Part shown: in pieces, positions 1 through 10,510 of the stretch
Layout of the letters: every line of letters begins with the position of its first letter
How positions within the stretch are numbered: position 1 is the stretch's first letter
DNA from: Candidula unifasciata
Lineage: Eukaryota; Mollusca; Gastropoda; Stylommatophora; Geomitridae
DNA length: 64,000 nucleotides
Direction of reading: 5' to 3'
Assembly: GCA_905116865.2 (NCBI GenBank)
Contig: CAJHNH020008379.1
Location: 80,001 to 144,000, forward strand
The notes under the pieces: generated by a model
Told to the model about the DNA's origin: nothing
What the model saw: only the letters and a program-made list of their open reading frames with translations
Database searches by the model: none
Translations under genes and position numbers: made by a program

Positions 1-1127
1 CTCCTTCCTTTCTTCTTCCTCTCCTCTTCCTCCTCTTTCTTCCTCCTCTCTTCCTCCCCAATTTCCCCCGTCATTTTCTTTCCCTCCGACTCCCTTCTTC
101 TTCCTCTTCCAGCCCCTCCCCTCCCCCGAAGCTCTCTACTTCGTTCTCCCCCTCTTCTCTCCTCCTCTTCCCCCTCTCTACCTCCTTCCTCTTCTTCTCT
201 CCAATCGTTTCCCTTTTCTCCCTTCGTCTTCTTCTTCTTCTCCTTTTCCCCTTCCTGCTCTTCTTCCTTATCTCCGCCTCCCCTTCGAGCTCCTCTCTCT
301 TCCTCTTCGCTTCCTCCTCTCTTCTATCTCTCTAACTCTCTTCCTCCGCCCTGCCTCTCCTCTTCTCTTCCTTTCTCTTCTCTCTCTCTTCCTCTTCCTC
401 TCTCCCCCTCCTCCGCCTCTCTCTCTCTCTTCTCTTATCTTCTTCTTTCCTCCTCCTCTCCCCTCTTTCCTCTGTCCTCTCTCTTCTCCTCCTCCTCCTC
501 CTCCTTCCTCCCCCTTCCCTTCTCTTCCCCTCCTCTCCTCCTCTTCTTTCTTCCTCTTCCTCTCCTCTCCTTCTCCTCTCTTCTTTTTCTTCCTCCCCTC
601 CTCTCTCTCCTCCTCCTTCCTCTTCTCTCCTTCTTCTTCTCCTCTCCTCTTCTTCCTTCTCTGTCTCTTTCCCTCCTCCTCGTTTCTCCCCTCTCCTCCT
701 CTTCTTCTCTCCTCCTTCCTCCTCTTCCTCTCCTCTTCTTTCTCCTCTTCCTCCTCCTCTCTCCTCCCTTCCTCCTTCTTCTCTTCCTCCTTCCCTCCTT
801 CCTCCCTCCTCATCCTCCTCCCATCCTCTCCTCTGCCTTTCTTCCTCTACCCTTCTCCTCTCCTCTCCCTTCTTCCTTCCTCTTCCGCTTCCTCTTCCTC
901 CTCCTCTCTTTCTTCTTCTTCTCCTCCTCTCCTCTCCTCCTGCCTCCTCTCCCCCTTCTCTTTCTCCCCTCTCCCTCCCCCTCCCTCCTCCTCCTTTCTT
1001 CCTCTCCCTCTTCCCTTCATCCTCGACCCCTCTCCTCCTCTTCCCTTCCTCCTCCCTCCTCTTCCTCTTCTCCTCCTCTTCTTCTCTTCCTCCTCTTCCG
1101 CCCTCCTCGCCTCCCTTTCTTCTCCTG
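1..1127. repeat. Pyrimidine-rich (CTT/CCT) low-complexity tract
   Basis: More than 1.1 kb of nearly pure C/T on the + strand, built from irregular CTT, CCT and TCCTCC units with very few purines. It opens long Arg/Glu/Lys-rich frames on the minus strand that have no domain and are composition artefacts. The window starts inside it, so its full length is unknown. Such mirror-symmetric polypurine/polypyrimidine DNA can form triplex structures. Confidence 0.95.
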
Positions 1128-1290
1128 CCACCGCTTGGGAGAGTATTTGGGTCTGTCTCCTTTGTGGTCGCATCAACATTGCAGGAGTGCTTTTCATGGC
1201 TTTTGGTAGCGTGCAGTTCTAAGCCATTTTATACGGCGCACATAACCTAGTCACAATTATAACCTAAAGCTCCCCCTTTGGGTTTAAAAC
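1128..1290 (+). repeat. Dispersed repeat R4, copy 1
   Basis: Shares the order of blocks 'agtatttgg.tctg', 'taagcc.ttt.ata', 'aacct.gtcacaat' and 'aacctaaagctcccc' with 15855-16062 and 28905-29100, and in reverse complement with 52325-52520. The class is unknown. It directly follows the pyrimidine tract. Confidence 0.7.
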
Positions 1291-1418
1291 AACGCAACTA
1301 TCCACGACCAGGCATTCTGTTAGGTCAGAGAATCATGGGGATCAAATCACAAAGCTCTCTGCATCCCCTTTGGGTCGTTGTCATCGATCCAAAAGTCATC
1401 CACACAGTCCCACGACCT

Positions 1419-1948
1419 CTTTTATGCCACCATAAAATGTCGGCTATGTCCAATCTTATTTCTATGAAAACGCAATTAAATATCTTTTATGCCACCATAA
1501 AATGTCGGCTATGTCCAATCTTATTTCTATGAAAACGCAATTAAATATCTTTTATGCCACCATAAAATGTGGGCTATGTCCAATCTTATTTCTATGAAAA
1601 CGCAATTAAATATCTTTTATGCCACCATAAAATGTCGGCTATGTCCAATCTTATTTCTATGAAAAACGCAATTAAAATATCTTTTATGCCACCATAAAAT
1701 GTCGGCTATGTCCAATCTTATTTCTATGAAAACGCAATTAAATATCTTTTATGCCACCATAAAATGTGGGCTATGTCCAATCTTATTTCTATGAAAACGC
1801 AATTAAATATCTTTTATGCCACCATAAAATGTCGGCTATGTCCAATCTTATTTCTATGAAAACGCAATTAAATATCTTTTATGCCACCATAAAATGTGGG
1901 CTATGTCCAATCTTATTTCTATGAAAACGCAATTAAATATCTTTTATG
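1419..1948 (+). repeat. 65-bp tandem repeat, eight copies
   Basis: Units begin with CTTTTATGCCACCATAAAAT at 1419, 1484, 1549, 1614, 1681, 1746, 1811 and 1876; a partial ninth ends at about 1948. The period is 65 bp, and 67 bp where copy 4 has two extra A residues. Copies are nearly identical except for a C/G difference in GT[C/G]GGCTATG. The small open frames across it are artefacts. Confidence 0.96.
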
Positions 1949-2816
1949 TTGTTGTAGATTGTTTATTCATTTTTATTTTCTCATTCCCCAGTACAGAACT
2001 ATTATATACGCTGGATACGTTATCGTGTCCATACTGTTTTCTCGCCAAGCGGATTCCAACGTTACTTTTATTTTCAGGATGTTTCAAAAATATTTGCACA
2101 CTTTTAGAATTTAAATGTGCACTTGAAATCTGTGGCGTTGTTTTTAAACACGATATCGCTTGAGAGTTGTGAACGCAATTTCACAGTCTCGACATTCTGG
2201 GTTTGAGGTCAAGTGACAGCGTTCTGGTAGTTAGTCGACAGCTGTGCGATGACGTTGATAGTAAGCACGTTGTACCGATGGCAGAGAAGAAGTTTTACGG
2301 AGATAAAGAACACATAAGAACACACTAAATCTGAATTGAATTAAGGGAAGATAAGCGTAGACAATAAATCCCAGGTTTCTAATTGTAGTAAATGAATTCG
2401 AATATGTGACATACCTTTCTAGGCACCACCGACAGATGTGTCTTTGACAGAGTACTGTACTAGTTTTAAAAAAATGTTGAAAGCTGAATCAAGAATCGAC
2501 ATCGCGGCACTTGGGACACCCTCACAAGAGCTCCGACCTCATCTTCAGCAGCACGCGAAGAGTGAAGAGTTCCAGTTATGATGGTGCCAGTAACTGTCTG
2601 GTTGTATATTCGTCTCGCCCTTACCTTGAGCTTTGAGCGTCAGCCAGAACCCCAATACTAGTTAAACCCGGAAACTAAATTTGGAAACTAAGAAAGTAAA
2701 GCATTTCTTGTAGTCGTCGACATTGACTTTAAAAACAAACTTGTCAAGCTTACGAAACAAACCTAAGCCATCGTCTTAGCTAAATCAATCTCTTGTGTAG
2801 CTATAAATTTACAGTC
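1949..2816. other. No gene seen; R7 LINE remnant near 2490-2665
   Basis: AT-rich single-copy-like DNA with no convincing exon. At 2490-2665, minus strand, it resembles 45070-45320 and 10280-10510 ('gaagagttcca', 'ccagtaactgtctg.ttgtata', 'tctcgccctt'), the degraded LINE family R7 whose clearest copy is at 47800-48135. Confidence 0.5.
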
Positions 2817-3186
2817 TAAAGATGGACGTGGCTAAACCCAAAGAGCTCAAACGGGAATTCTCGTTTTTGTAAGGCTGGCCACGGCCAGCTCTGGCCGTGG
2901 GCTGGCACAGTTTAATTAATTAGCAACCTGTGCTATTGAATGAATTATCATTTTGAAAATTTTTAAAAAGTGGCTATTAGAAAAAAGAATAAAAACAATA
3001 AAAAGCAGCCTACTAATTTATCTTCCAAAAGATACTTCATTCAATAACACAAGTTGCAAATTATTACAACTCTTGTTTAATTTCTGGATAAATTTAGTCT
3101 ATAACAATGGAGTACACCGACCGGACACGCCAGCTTCACAAAAACGGGAATTTCCGTTTGAGCTGTCTGATCCACGGCCATCTTTA
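2817..3186. mobile_element. MITE-1: 370-bp element with long terminal inverted repeats
   Basis: The left end (TAAAGATGGACGTGGCT, then AGCTCAAACGGGAATTCTCG and TTTTTGTAAGGCTGGCC) is matched on the opposite strand at the right end by TAAAGATGGCCGTGGAT, AGCTCAAACGGAAATTCCCG and TTTTTGTGAAGCTGGCG. The inverted repeats are about 60 bp and imperfect, around an AT-rich core. No transposase frame is present. The outer TA could be a mariner-type TA target duplication; that assignment is inference. Confidence 0.75.
2880..2899. repeat. GC-rich perfect hairpin inside MITE-1
   Basis: CACGGCCAG, a two-base loop CT, then CTGGCCGTG: a 9-bp perfect stem in otherwise AT-rich DNA, just inside the left inverted repeat of MITE-1. 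Confidence 0.8.
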
Positions 3187-3645
3187 ACTAGAGTTGGCGG
3201 TGTCTGATCTTACTGCTTAAGCCCAGCCGTGTGTAAACTATCCTGTCTTTCTTTGGCTCTCCATTCTTTTATGTCCAAATGCACACTGTGTGCAAATAAA
3301 GGCCTTTCAACACAACCTGACACAAACAGTTGTACACCTATAACCGAGTTCCCGACAACATGCAGCAGTAACAAGTAATGGTACTGCATTCAAAATTCAA
3401 AAGAGAACTGGAATTGACATAATCGCCTTCTTTTACGTCTTTCTGATGACGTCATTGCGTTGCGCCCGTTTACAGCTGTGATTTTTTTTACCTCTTTTGA
3501 TCAAAACTTCCGACTTCTTTAGTTATTTGGTATCTAGACCAGGTTTCTACAAATTAGGAAACTAGAAATAATATCTAGAAAGTTAAGCAACGCAGTACAG
3601 ACGAGAACTGCTATGTATGCTTAACCATATAGTTTAACTGTATGG
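3187..3645. other. No feature recognised
   Basis: AT-rich intergenic DNA with only short homopolymers. No exon-like frame, RNA gene or inverted repeat was seen. Confidence 0.5.
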
Positions 3646-3834
3646 CAAAAATCTCGTGGGGATTTCGGGACCCCATTGTGGGGGACAAAAGATTAGATCC
3701 ACTGCTACCTAACAAGAATGTCGTAAGAGTCGACTAATTAGGGGTGTATCCTTCGAAGTCGGAGTTCTGGAACGAGACCAAAGTCCAGAAGTCGGAGTGT
3801 ACAGCCTTTGGATGCTAACAAGAAGAAGAAGACA
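3646..3834 (+). mobile_element. SINE-3 copy, internally shortened, short GAA tail
   Basis: Contains the family hallmarks 'ggaccccattgtgggg', 'aagattagatccactgc', 'gtcgtaagagtcgactaatta' (minus-strand copies show its complement) and 'cgaagtcgga', and ends in AACAAGAAGAAGAAG. Part of the 3' body is missing compared with 19445-19733. Confidence 0.75.
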
Positions 3835-4487
3835 TTTTTTAACATTTCCTAGTACTTTTTTTATTTTTTACTTGATCGACTTGATAGCCATGATCAAATA
3901 CGAGAATCAGTCTCGATAAAGATTCAAACCCAACACCTTCTGTCTGGCAACTAAAAGACTAATGCTGCCTACTGCTGCCCCTGGAATAAAATATACCCAT
4001 AAAAAAAAAAAAAAAGTACATACGTAGAGGTTCAAAAATTCATACATGAGCAAAAACACATCACCCCAAAAATACAAATTTCCAGTTCGCCTAATTTAAA
4101 AAAAAAAAAATCAGGCACATTTCTGTAAACTGCTTCTTAGCGCTGGAGACTGACGTGCAACCGATAGCTTCTACAGGCCAGGTTGTACAACACGGCATAG
4201 CCGCTGTCTGGCAGGAATGTTTCGGCTAAGAGTGCTTTCCAAGATTTCCCCCAGACAATCTGCTAATGGACTATATCGGAATGTGACTGTTGACAGATAC
4301 GATCTAGAACTTGTCACAACTTTTAGACACTTGTTTTCTAGTGTGGGTTTTTTTTTTTTTTCATAAAGAGAGTAGAATGTTAGAATCAATTTTTTGCTAC
4401 GTTGTGTCGTCTTGTTTATGAAAAGACGATGTCCTTACTTACTAGAATAGAAACAACCAGGAAAGTAGAACTTAGAGAATGCAGATC
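3835..4487. other. No gene seen
   Basis: AT-rich DNA with A and T runs near 4000, 4100 and 4350. No family was recognised apart from the SINE-3 tail that begins at 4488. Confidence 0.45.
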
Positions 4488-4918
4488 TTTACACCTGAGC
4501 TTACAGCTGATGAACAAAGAAGAAGAAGAAGAAGAAGAAGAAGAAGAAGAAAAAGAAGAAGAAGAAGAAGAAGAAGAAGAAGAAGAAGAAGAAGAAGAAG
4601 AAAGAAGAAGAAAGAAGAAGAAGAAGAAGAAGAAGAAGAAGAGAGAAGAAGAAGAAGAAGAAGAAAAGAAGAAGAAGAAAGAAGAAACAAGAAGAACAAG
4701 AACAAGAAGAAGAAGAAGAAGAAGAAGAAGAAGAAGAAGAAGAAGAAGAAGAAGAAGAAGAAGAAGAAGAAGAAGAAGAAGAAGAAGAAGAAGAAGAAGA
4801 AGAAGAAGAAGAAGAAGAAGAAGAAGAAGAAGAAGAAGAAGAAGAAGAAGAAGAAGAAGAAGAAGAAGAAGAAGAAGAAGAAGACGAGAAAAAAAAGAAG
4901 ACGACGAAGAAGAAAGAA
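4488..4918 (+). repeat. Expanded (GAA)n array on the 3' end of a SINE-3 fragment
   Basis: About 30 bp of SINE-3 3' end ('acacctgagcttacagctga', then 'tgaacaaagaag') runs directly into roughly 400 bp of GAA/AGA repeat with minor AAG, GAG and ACAAG interruptions. The poly-Arg, poly-Lys and poly-Phe frames over it are artefacts. Confidence 0.93.
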
Positions 4919-5934
4919 TGAAAGGTGTTCAGCTTTATGTGTACCGGACAAATTTTAGGTTTTCAATTATAATAGACAGATATTGGTCTAAGGATGATAA
5001 GAACAGACAAAAAGACAGACTTACCACACAAACTAGGACATTATAATTGATAGGCAGACATATAGATACTAGCCAGAATAGTGGGCTAAATTTGGCAGAC
5101 ACTGACCTAAGGATTCTGTTGACAAACTGGGTATGAAGTGGCCATCCCACCTTCTATGTCGTGACCAAAAATGTGCGAAAGACATATACACTCCTTTACA
5201 TACAGAGGTTATGAAGTGACTGGGGATACACATAAGAGTTACTGAAAGACATTTCAAAGACAAACAGCAGCAAGTGAAATATTTCACAGTATAAAAATGC
5301 TAGTCTTCTAAAAACCTGGACAATGTATAAGTTGAGAGTAGGGCAGTACAAAGAAGCCGATAACACGGATGAGAGGATGAGATCAAGGTAAAGAGAAACA
5401 TCCGGCTCGGAGAGTGTACAGACAGGATTAAATGCTGGGGATTCATTGCAGCCAGTCTTTGTTGGGGAGACAGAATTCGACTGATCGATCGAACGAAATG
5501 TCAGTTGATCGATATAATGACTGATGGTTAATTGAACGATCGATTAATTGCTGACGGTTTTTGTTGAATGCTCACAATGGGCTAACATTTGGAGAGAAAT
5601 GACAATTTTCTGCTATTCTTGGAGTGAAAGCGTGGACCCTGATAATAATAATTTGAGAAGCACTGACCTCGTATCCGTAGACTTAATGTCAGAGCTGACA
5701 ATCTCGGAAACATATACCTTGTTTGTTTGCTGATATACTCACGCGCATTAGGTAAAGAAATCTGACTAGGCCATTAAAGGGAGAGAACTCGTCATGAAAC
5801 GTGCGGTAATTAGATATTTGCCTTGTTAAGTAACAAACCCGCGCTTTAATGAGCCTCTTCAGTGTTGATCTGAGACGGTTAGTATCACTATCAACAATGT
5901 AAAAGTTATTGATTGCCTTTTTTGCTTCTTTTGA
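4919..5934. other. No gene seen
   Basis: No convincing coding segment. At 4965-5075 there are diffuse GACAGA/TAGGCAGACA tetramer-like motifs. At 5478-5548 there is a cluster of GATCGATC/GATCGATA words. Otherwise unremarkable. Confidence 0.45.
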
Positions 5935-6125
5935 GTTAAAAATCTACCAAAAGTATTTCAGGATCCTCGCCAGGGCAACGGAGTTCGTGCACTGCGCTGA
6001 GAATGTTCAGACTCAGGCCTCGGTTAGAAGTAAAGCCGAACACTTATGAGTTACAGCCGTGTGCCATGATGTTGATCCGTAATAAATCAATAAACCAGTA
6101 ATAAAGTTTCAACTGAGGAGTCTTC
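5935..6125 (+). repeat. Dispersed repeat R5, copy 1
   Basis: Matches 9455-9625: 'aaaatctacc.aaagtatttca.gatcct.gcc', 'gaacactt', 'ccat.atgttgatccgt' and 'aatcaataa.cagtaat'. A pair of diverged copies of about 180 bp; class unknown. Confidence 0.7.
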
Positions 6126-6152
6126 TTGACTCAATTGTCAAGGGCGTATAAA

Positions 6153-6394
6153 GTTAATTGTGTATCATTTTAAAGGACGTTGCAGAACAAACCCCGGCAT
6201 TCTTTTGGCTGTTGTAGTTTTTCTAGGCAAATTTAAGTTCCGTGGTTTGCCACTGCTCACTGCTCACTGAATGGTCGACTCTCCATACCAAGTCGAAACC
6301 ACGGCAAGACGGTTTGCTGCCAAATCACCTTCAGCTGGGATCGAACCCGGCACTCCGAAATTACGCAGAACGATGTATACACTACGTAAAATCT
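6153..6394 (-). mobile_element. SINE-2 copy (tRNA-like head), minus strand
   Basis: On the minus strand it reads 'ggagtgccgggttcgatccc', a good pol III box B, followed by the 'agctgaaggtgattt', 'gtggtttcgac' and 'gaatgccggggtttgttctg' body shared with 18455-18690 and 40600-40825. A GT array abuts its head. Confidence 0.8.
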
Positions 6395-7276
6395 GGTGTG
6401 TGTGTAAGTGTGTGTTTGTGTGAGTGTGTGTGTGTGTGAGTGTGTGTTTGTGTGAGTGTGTGTGTGTGTAAGTGTGTGTTTGTGTGAGTGTGTGTGTAAG
6501 TGTGTGTTTGTGTGAGTGTGTGTGTGTGTGTAAGTGTGTGTTTGTGTGAGTGTGTGTGTGTAAGTGTGTGTTTGTGTGAGTGTGTGTGTGTAAGTGTGTG
6601 TTTGTGTGTGTGTAAGTGTGTGTTTGTGTGAGTGTGTGTGTGTAAGTGTGTGTTTGTGTGAGTGTGTGTGTGTGTAAGTGTGTGTTTGTGTGAGTGTGTG
6701 TGTGTGTAAGTGTGTGTTTGTGTGAGTGTGTGTGTGTGTAAGTGTGTGTTTGTGTGAGTGTGTGAGTGTGTGTGTAAGTGTGTGTTTGTGTGAGTGTGTG
6801 TGTGTAAGTGTGAGTTTGTGTGAGTGTGTGTGTGTGTGTAAGTGTGTGTTTGTGTGAGTGTGTGTGTGTGTAAGTGTGTGTTTGTGTAAGTGTGTGTGTG
6901 TAAGTGTGTGTTTGTGTGAGTGTGTGTGTGTGTAAGTGTGTGTTTGTGTGAGTGTGTGTGTGTAAGTGTGTGTTTGTGTGAGTGTGTGTATGTAAGTGTG
7001 TGTTTGTGTGAGTGTGTGTGTGTGTGTGTCTGAGTGAGTGTGTCTGTGTGTGAGTGAGTTTGTGTGAACGTATGTGTGACTGAGTGAGTGTTTGTTTTGG
7101 TGTTTGTGAGTGAGTGAGTGTTAGTGTCTGAGTTTGTGAGTAAGTGTGTGTGTGTGAGTGAAGGAGTGAGCGTTTGTGTGTGTTTGTGAGTGAGTTTGTG
7201 TGTGTGTGTACGTGTGAGTGAGTAATTGTTTGTGTTGTGTTTGTGAGTGAAAGAGTGTATTTGTGTGTGTGAGTGA

Positions 7277-7318
<42 letters not shown>

Positions 7319-7352
7319 TAAGTGTGAGTGAATGAGTGAGTGTGTGTGTGTA
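6395..7352 (+). repeat. GT-rich minisatellite, roughly 30-bp unit
   Basis: Repeats of the form GTGTGTAAGTGTGTGTTTGTGTGAGT separated by variable GT runs, about 20 units to 7020, then less regular GAGTGAGT-rich DNA and a short AG run near 7300. The His/Thr-rich minus-strand frames are artefacts. Confidence 0.95.
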
Positions 7353-7753
7353 AATATACACTCAAAAACGACTTGCTGTTGTTGAAAGGTGAGGAATCTA
7401 TATCAAGGGAGCTGGAGAGAAGTTTGCCTACACTAAGGACGTGTCTTTAGGATCACGGCAGGGAGCTTGTCCAGTAAATGCATGCATGAAGGGTATTTTG
7501 CCATGTGAGGGTCATTTTAATAATTCGAGGATGGTTTGTTTCCCCGCGGTTTCTGCTGGACACATATGTTAATCAGATCGAATCATCTACGGTTGACAGG
7601 AGGGTCAACAAATGTTCAAGTTACATGCAAGGCAAACCATCGCGGTACGAATGCCTGCGTATGAATGATCTTCGAAATTTATACAGATGGTTAACGTTAT
7701 AATTGCCTGAATATTTGTGCTTCTAACGCAAATTTAGTTGGGAATTGTTTCTT

Positions 7754-7755
<2 letters not shown>
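7353..7755. other. No feature recognised
   Basis: Mixed-composition DNA between two microsatellites. The 65-codon frame here has no recognisable domain. Confidence 0.5.
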
Positions 7756-7831
<76 letters not shown>

Positions 7832-7850
7832 CAGAGAGAGAGAGAGACGA
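7756..7850 (+). repeat. (AG)n microsatellite
   Basis: About 70 bp of uninterrupted AG followed by interrupted AG. Forms an inverted pair with the CT array at 7951-8063. Confidence 0.97.
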
Positions 7851-7950
7851 AAGGAGAGAGTTGATATTCTGCAGTTTGAATAATTCATGTAAAATGTATG
7901 CATGTCATAATGTCTTTCGTTGTTGAAATTGCTGGGTTTATTATTATTAT

Positions 7951-7999
7951 TTCTCTCTCTCTCTCTCTGTCTCTCTCTCTCTCTCTGTCTCTCTCTGTC

Positions 8000-8063
<64 letters not shown>
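7951..8063 (+). repeat. (CT)n microsatellite
   Basis: CT repeat with several GTCT interruptions in its first half, then a pure run. Complementary to the AG array 100 bp upstream. Confidence 0.97.
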
Positions 8064-8065
<2 letters not shown>

Positions 8066-8929
8066 AAATCAGGTATTGAACAGTGTTGTCCATTAGATCG
8101 TGTTTCATTCTTCAAGCTGGCTATTCCAGTTGAATCTAGTTTTCGCAAAGGCATTAGGTTTCCAGATTGTGCAACATATTCAGTCGTCTTTTCACTGACG
8201 AAATCATAGTTTAACCCAGACTCGGCGTTGTGGTTGGTCTTTTCCCAAATTTTTATGTATCTCTTATTAGCAGTTGTTGTTCTGTCTTCTATGACCCCTC
8301 TTAAACAGGGTGTTTATAAAGTCTTACTACATTGTGTATGCAGAACAAATTTGAGAAAAAAAAAAAACGAAGTACATGACGTCATTAAAAAAAATGTGTT
8401 TAAAAAGTCATTACATTCGTTACAGTAGTCACTGCTAAGATCTTACACTGTTTTAGGAAAACTTAAAAGTACCTATTGCAAATTTATTATAACAGTTATT
8501 GAAAATGTCTACCTCGGGCGTAAAGATATACCTGTACATGTCTCCATCAGCAACAGTTATCTCTTGAGTAGTAAGTAATTCGGACTGCTTTCTTTTTCAG
8601 GTCTTTGTTCAACAACAACATCAAAGCTATTTATTCCTGTGATAACGCCATTATGTTTTCAGTGTAAAGAATTACTCTAGCAGATGACAGCTGTTCACTA
8701 AATATTTCTTTACGATAAACTGTAGAGCACATTTTTTCATGTATTTCGTTTTTCAGATTTGTTCAAAGTGGAGTGAGACTTTACAATCACCCTGTACATC
8801 TATAACTAAGAAAACTTCACATCTCTATATCTTGTGCCCCAACACACTTCACTTTCTATCTTTCTAGTTCTTTCCATGAGTGATGATCAACAATGTATAA
8901 CTGTTTGCTACTCATATCTTATAGAACAA
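8064..8929. other. No gene seen
   Basis: AT-rich DNA with A runs. No conserved frame, inverted repeat or recognised repeat family. Confidence 0.5.
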
Positions 8930-9096
8930 TTGGCATCACTGATATGGTTAGTATCAACCGGGCTGCCTTTACTTTCCAGAACATGTCCTGGCACCCAGAT
9001 CAACTAGTAAAATCCGCTTGACGACTGGAAATTCGACCTATATCCACGCAGCCAGCATGTAAGCGGCTTAGCCACTATGCCACGGCGACTTCCGAG
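8930..9096 (-). mobile_element. SINE-1 copy, old and diverged, minus strand
   Basis: Retains the order of SINE-1 blocks in reverse: 'gg.ctgcctttactttcca', a degraded middle, then 'gcggcttagccactatgccacggcgac' as short pieces. The last block is the complement of the tRNA-like head. Confidence 0.65.
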
Positions 9097-9454
9097 GAAC
9101 GATGTGTTTTAGTGTTAATTAAAGACACGAGAGAAGAAATCTGATAGATAGGCGATATCAGTTGTACACGACTTAGAGATACGAGATGTGGTATAGCGTT
9201 TTATTTCACAAACTGGTGGGTTCAGTTGATTGAATGCTGTTGAGTGTATGGCATCCGCCTCGAGTGCTGAAGGTTCTAGATTAAAACCACGTTGAAGGCT
9301 GGGATTTTTTTTTTCACGTGGACTTGTAGTAATTTCCCCTGGTCTCTGGGTAGTAAGAGCAGACGCCCGTGTGTATTGTTGCGGGTTAAAAAAAATTGCT
9401 TTGGCAATTGGAAATCGAAAAGAGTAGCCTAACGGCGCTGCCCGGGAAATATTT
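9097..9454. other. No gene; possible SINE head at 9220-9330
   Basis: At 9220-9330 'gaaggttctagattaaaac' resembles a decayed pol III box B, but no second copy supports a family. The rest is unremarkable. Confidence 0.3.
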
Positions 9455-9625
9455 TGAGTTGAAAATCTACCTAAAGTATTTCATGATCCTGGCCGGTGCT
9501 ACAGATCCTGTGGACTGTGCTAAACTTCTTCGGACGCAGATTTGAGTTAAAAGTAGAACGGAACACTTGCCATAATGTTGATCCGTTGTAAACCAATAAT
9601 GAATTTTCAATTGGGGAGGCGAGTA
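9455..9625 (+). repeat. Dispersed repeat R5, copy 2
   Basis: Diverged copy of 5935-6125, same orientation, sharing the block order listed there. Confidence 0.7.
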
Positions 9626-9729
9626 ATTTTAAAACTGTGTGCATTTGTTCTTGTAATGATCAGTTAATATACAATTTTCCCCGTTAAAAAATATAAATAA
9701 CATATTTTTACAAACTGTATTGTGCTTAG

Positions 9730-9970
9730 TCGTCTTGCAATCAGGGTCAGGTCTTGGTCAGATGTGACTGAGCTACCGTATTCCAGTAGTGGCATCTTCT
9801 CTGTTAACGCTGAATGTTGGGCGGCGTATTCCAAACCTGATATCCCATATTGTCCCAACTGTTTCGAGCGGCGGAGCTCATTTGGGGAGGAGACTAGCCT
9901 TATCCTAGAAAGAGGAAATGTAATATGATAACCTTATGTTATGGCTGGGCAGACCAGGCCCTTTGCCTTG
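9730..9970 (-). repeat. Dispersed repeat R6, minus strand
   Basis: Reverse complement shares 'aaggcaaagggcctggtct', 'cataa.gtta', 'attccctc', 'ctgttaacgctgaat' and 'gtagctcggtca'-type blocks with 12150-12430 and, more weakly, 16095-16310. Class unknown. Confidence 0.6.
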
Positions 9971-10149
9971 CCTAGCAGATTGTCTAGGGGCGAAACTCCG
10001 ACATGCGGACAGATAGAGCACTGCTCTTCTGATCCGGCAGCTTCTGCCACGTGTTTTGTTCCAAACGTACTAGTGTTACCTTTCCTTTGGAGTAAATAAG
10101 GCAGAAAGGGATCAAGATGCATGGACAACACATGGTCTCTACAATACTG

Positions 10150-10510
10150 CCCACACTTTGTGCTATGGAGAGCAGGAACTTCGTCCCTGGCCTATAAATC
10201 GCTGTGAGCTGTCCCATGCCTCCTCATAGCACAGTATAACACTGGAAAGACGGACAGGTGTCAGCAATGTCTTGTAATACACCCTCGTGCAGCTAAACGA
10301 CACCAAAGCACACGGGGCATTCCTATAAGCGCCCCGTCCCCATTTTTAGCAGCCAGCGCAGAGTTCCAATACTTATAGCATTTTGATTATAAGTCCTTGT
10401 CTATCTTCTGAGAGTCGAGTATCGACCAGTTTCCCTCGCCACTCCCCACTGCACCAGTCACATGAGACTGTGGTGATCCATTTGCTTCTCTGAATTGCTC
10501 TTAATTGTTC
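10150..10510 (-). repeat. R7 LINE remnant, minus strand
   Basis: Collinear with 45110-45495: 'ctgtgag.tgtcccatgcctcctcatagc' in two parts, 'gcagagttccaat', 'ttgatta', 'tgagactgtggtgat' and 'gttcactg'. Much decayed. Confidence 0.55.

Noticed and set aside
268..1197. Arg/Glu-rich minus-strand frames at the window start
   Set aside because: Pyrimidine tract composition only.
1419..1948. CRISPR-like array
   Set aside because: Contiguous 65-bp repeats without unique spacers, in a eukaryotic context.
4402..5046. Long Glu/Arg/Lys-rich frames and their poly-Phe/Leu mirror
   Set aside because: They are translations of the GAA array in different frames, with no domain and no codon structure.
6264..7365. 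365- and 327-codon His/Thr-rich minus-strand frames
   Set aside because: They read through a GT minisatellite; both overlapping frames are equally open, which a gene would not show.
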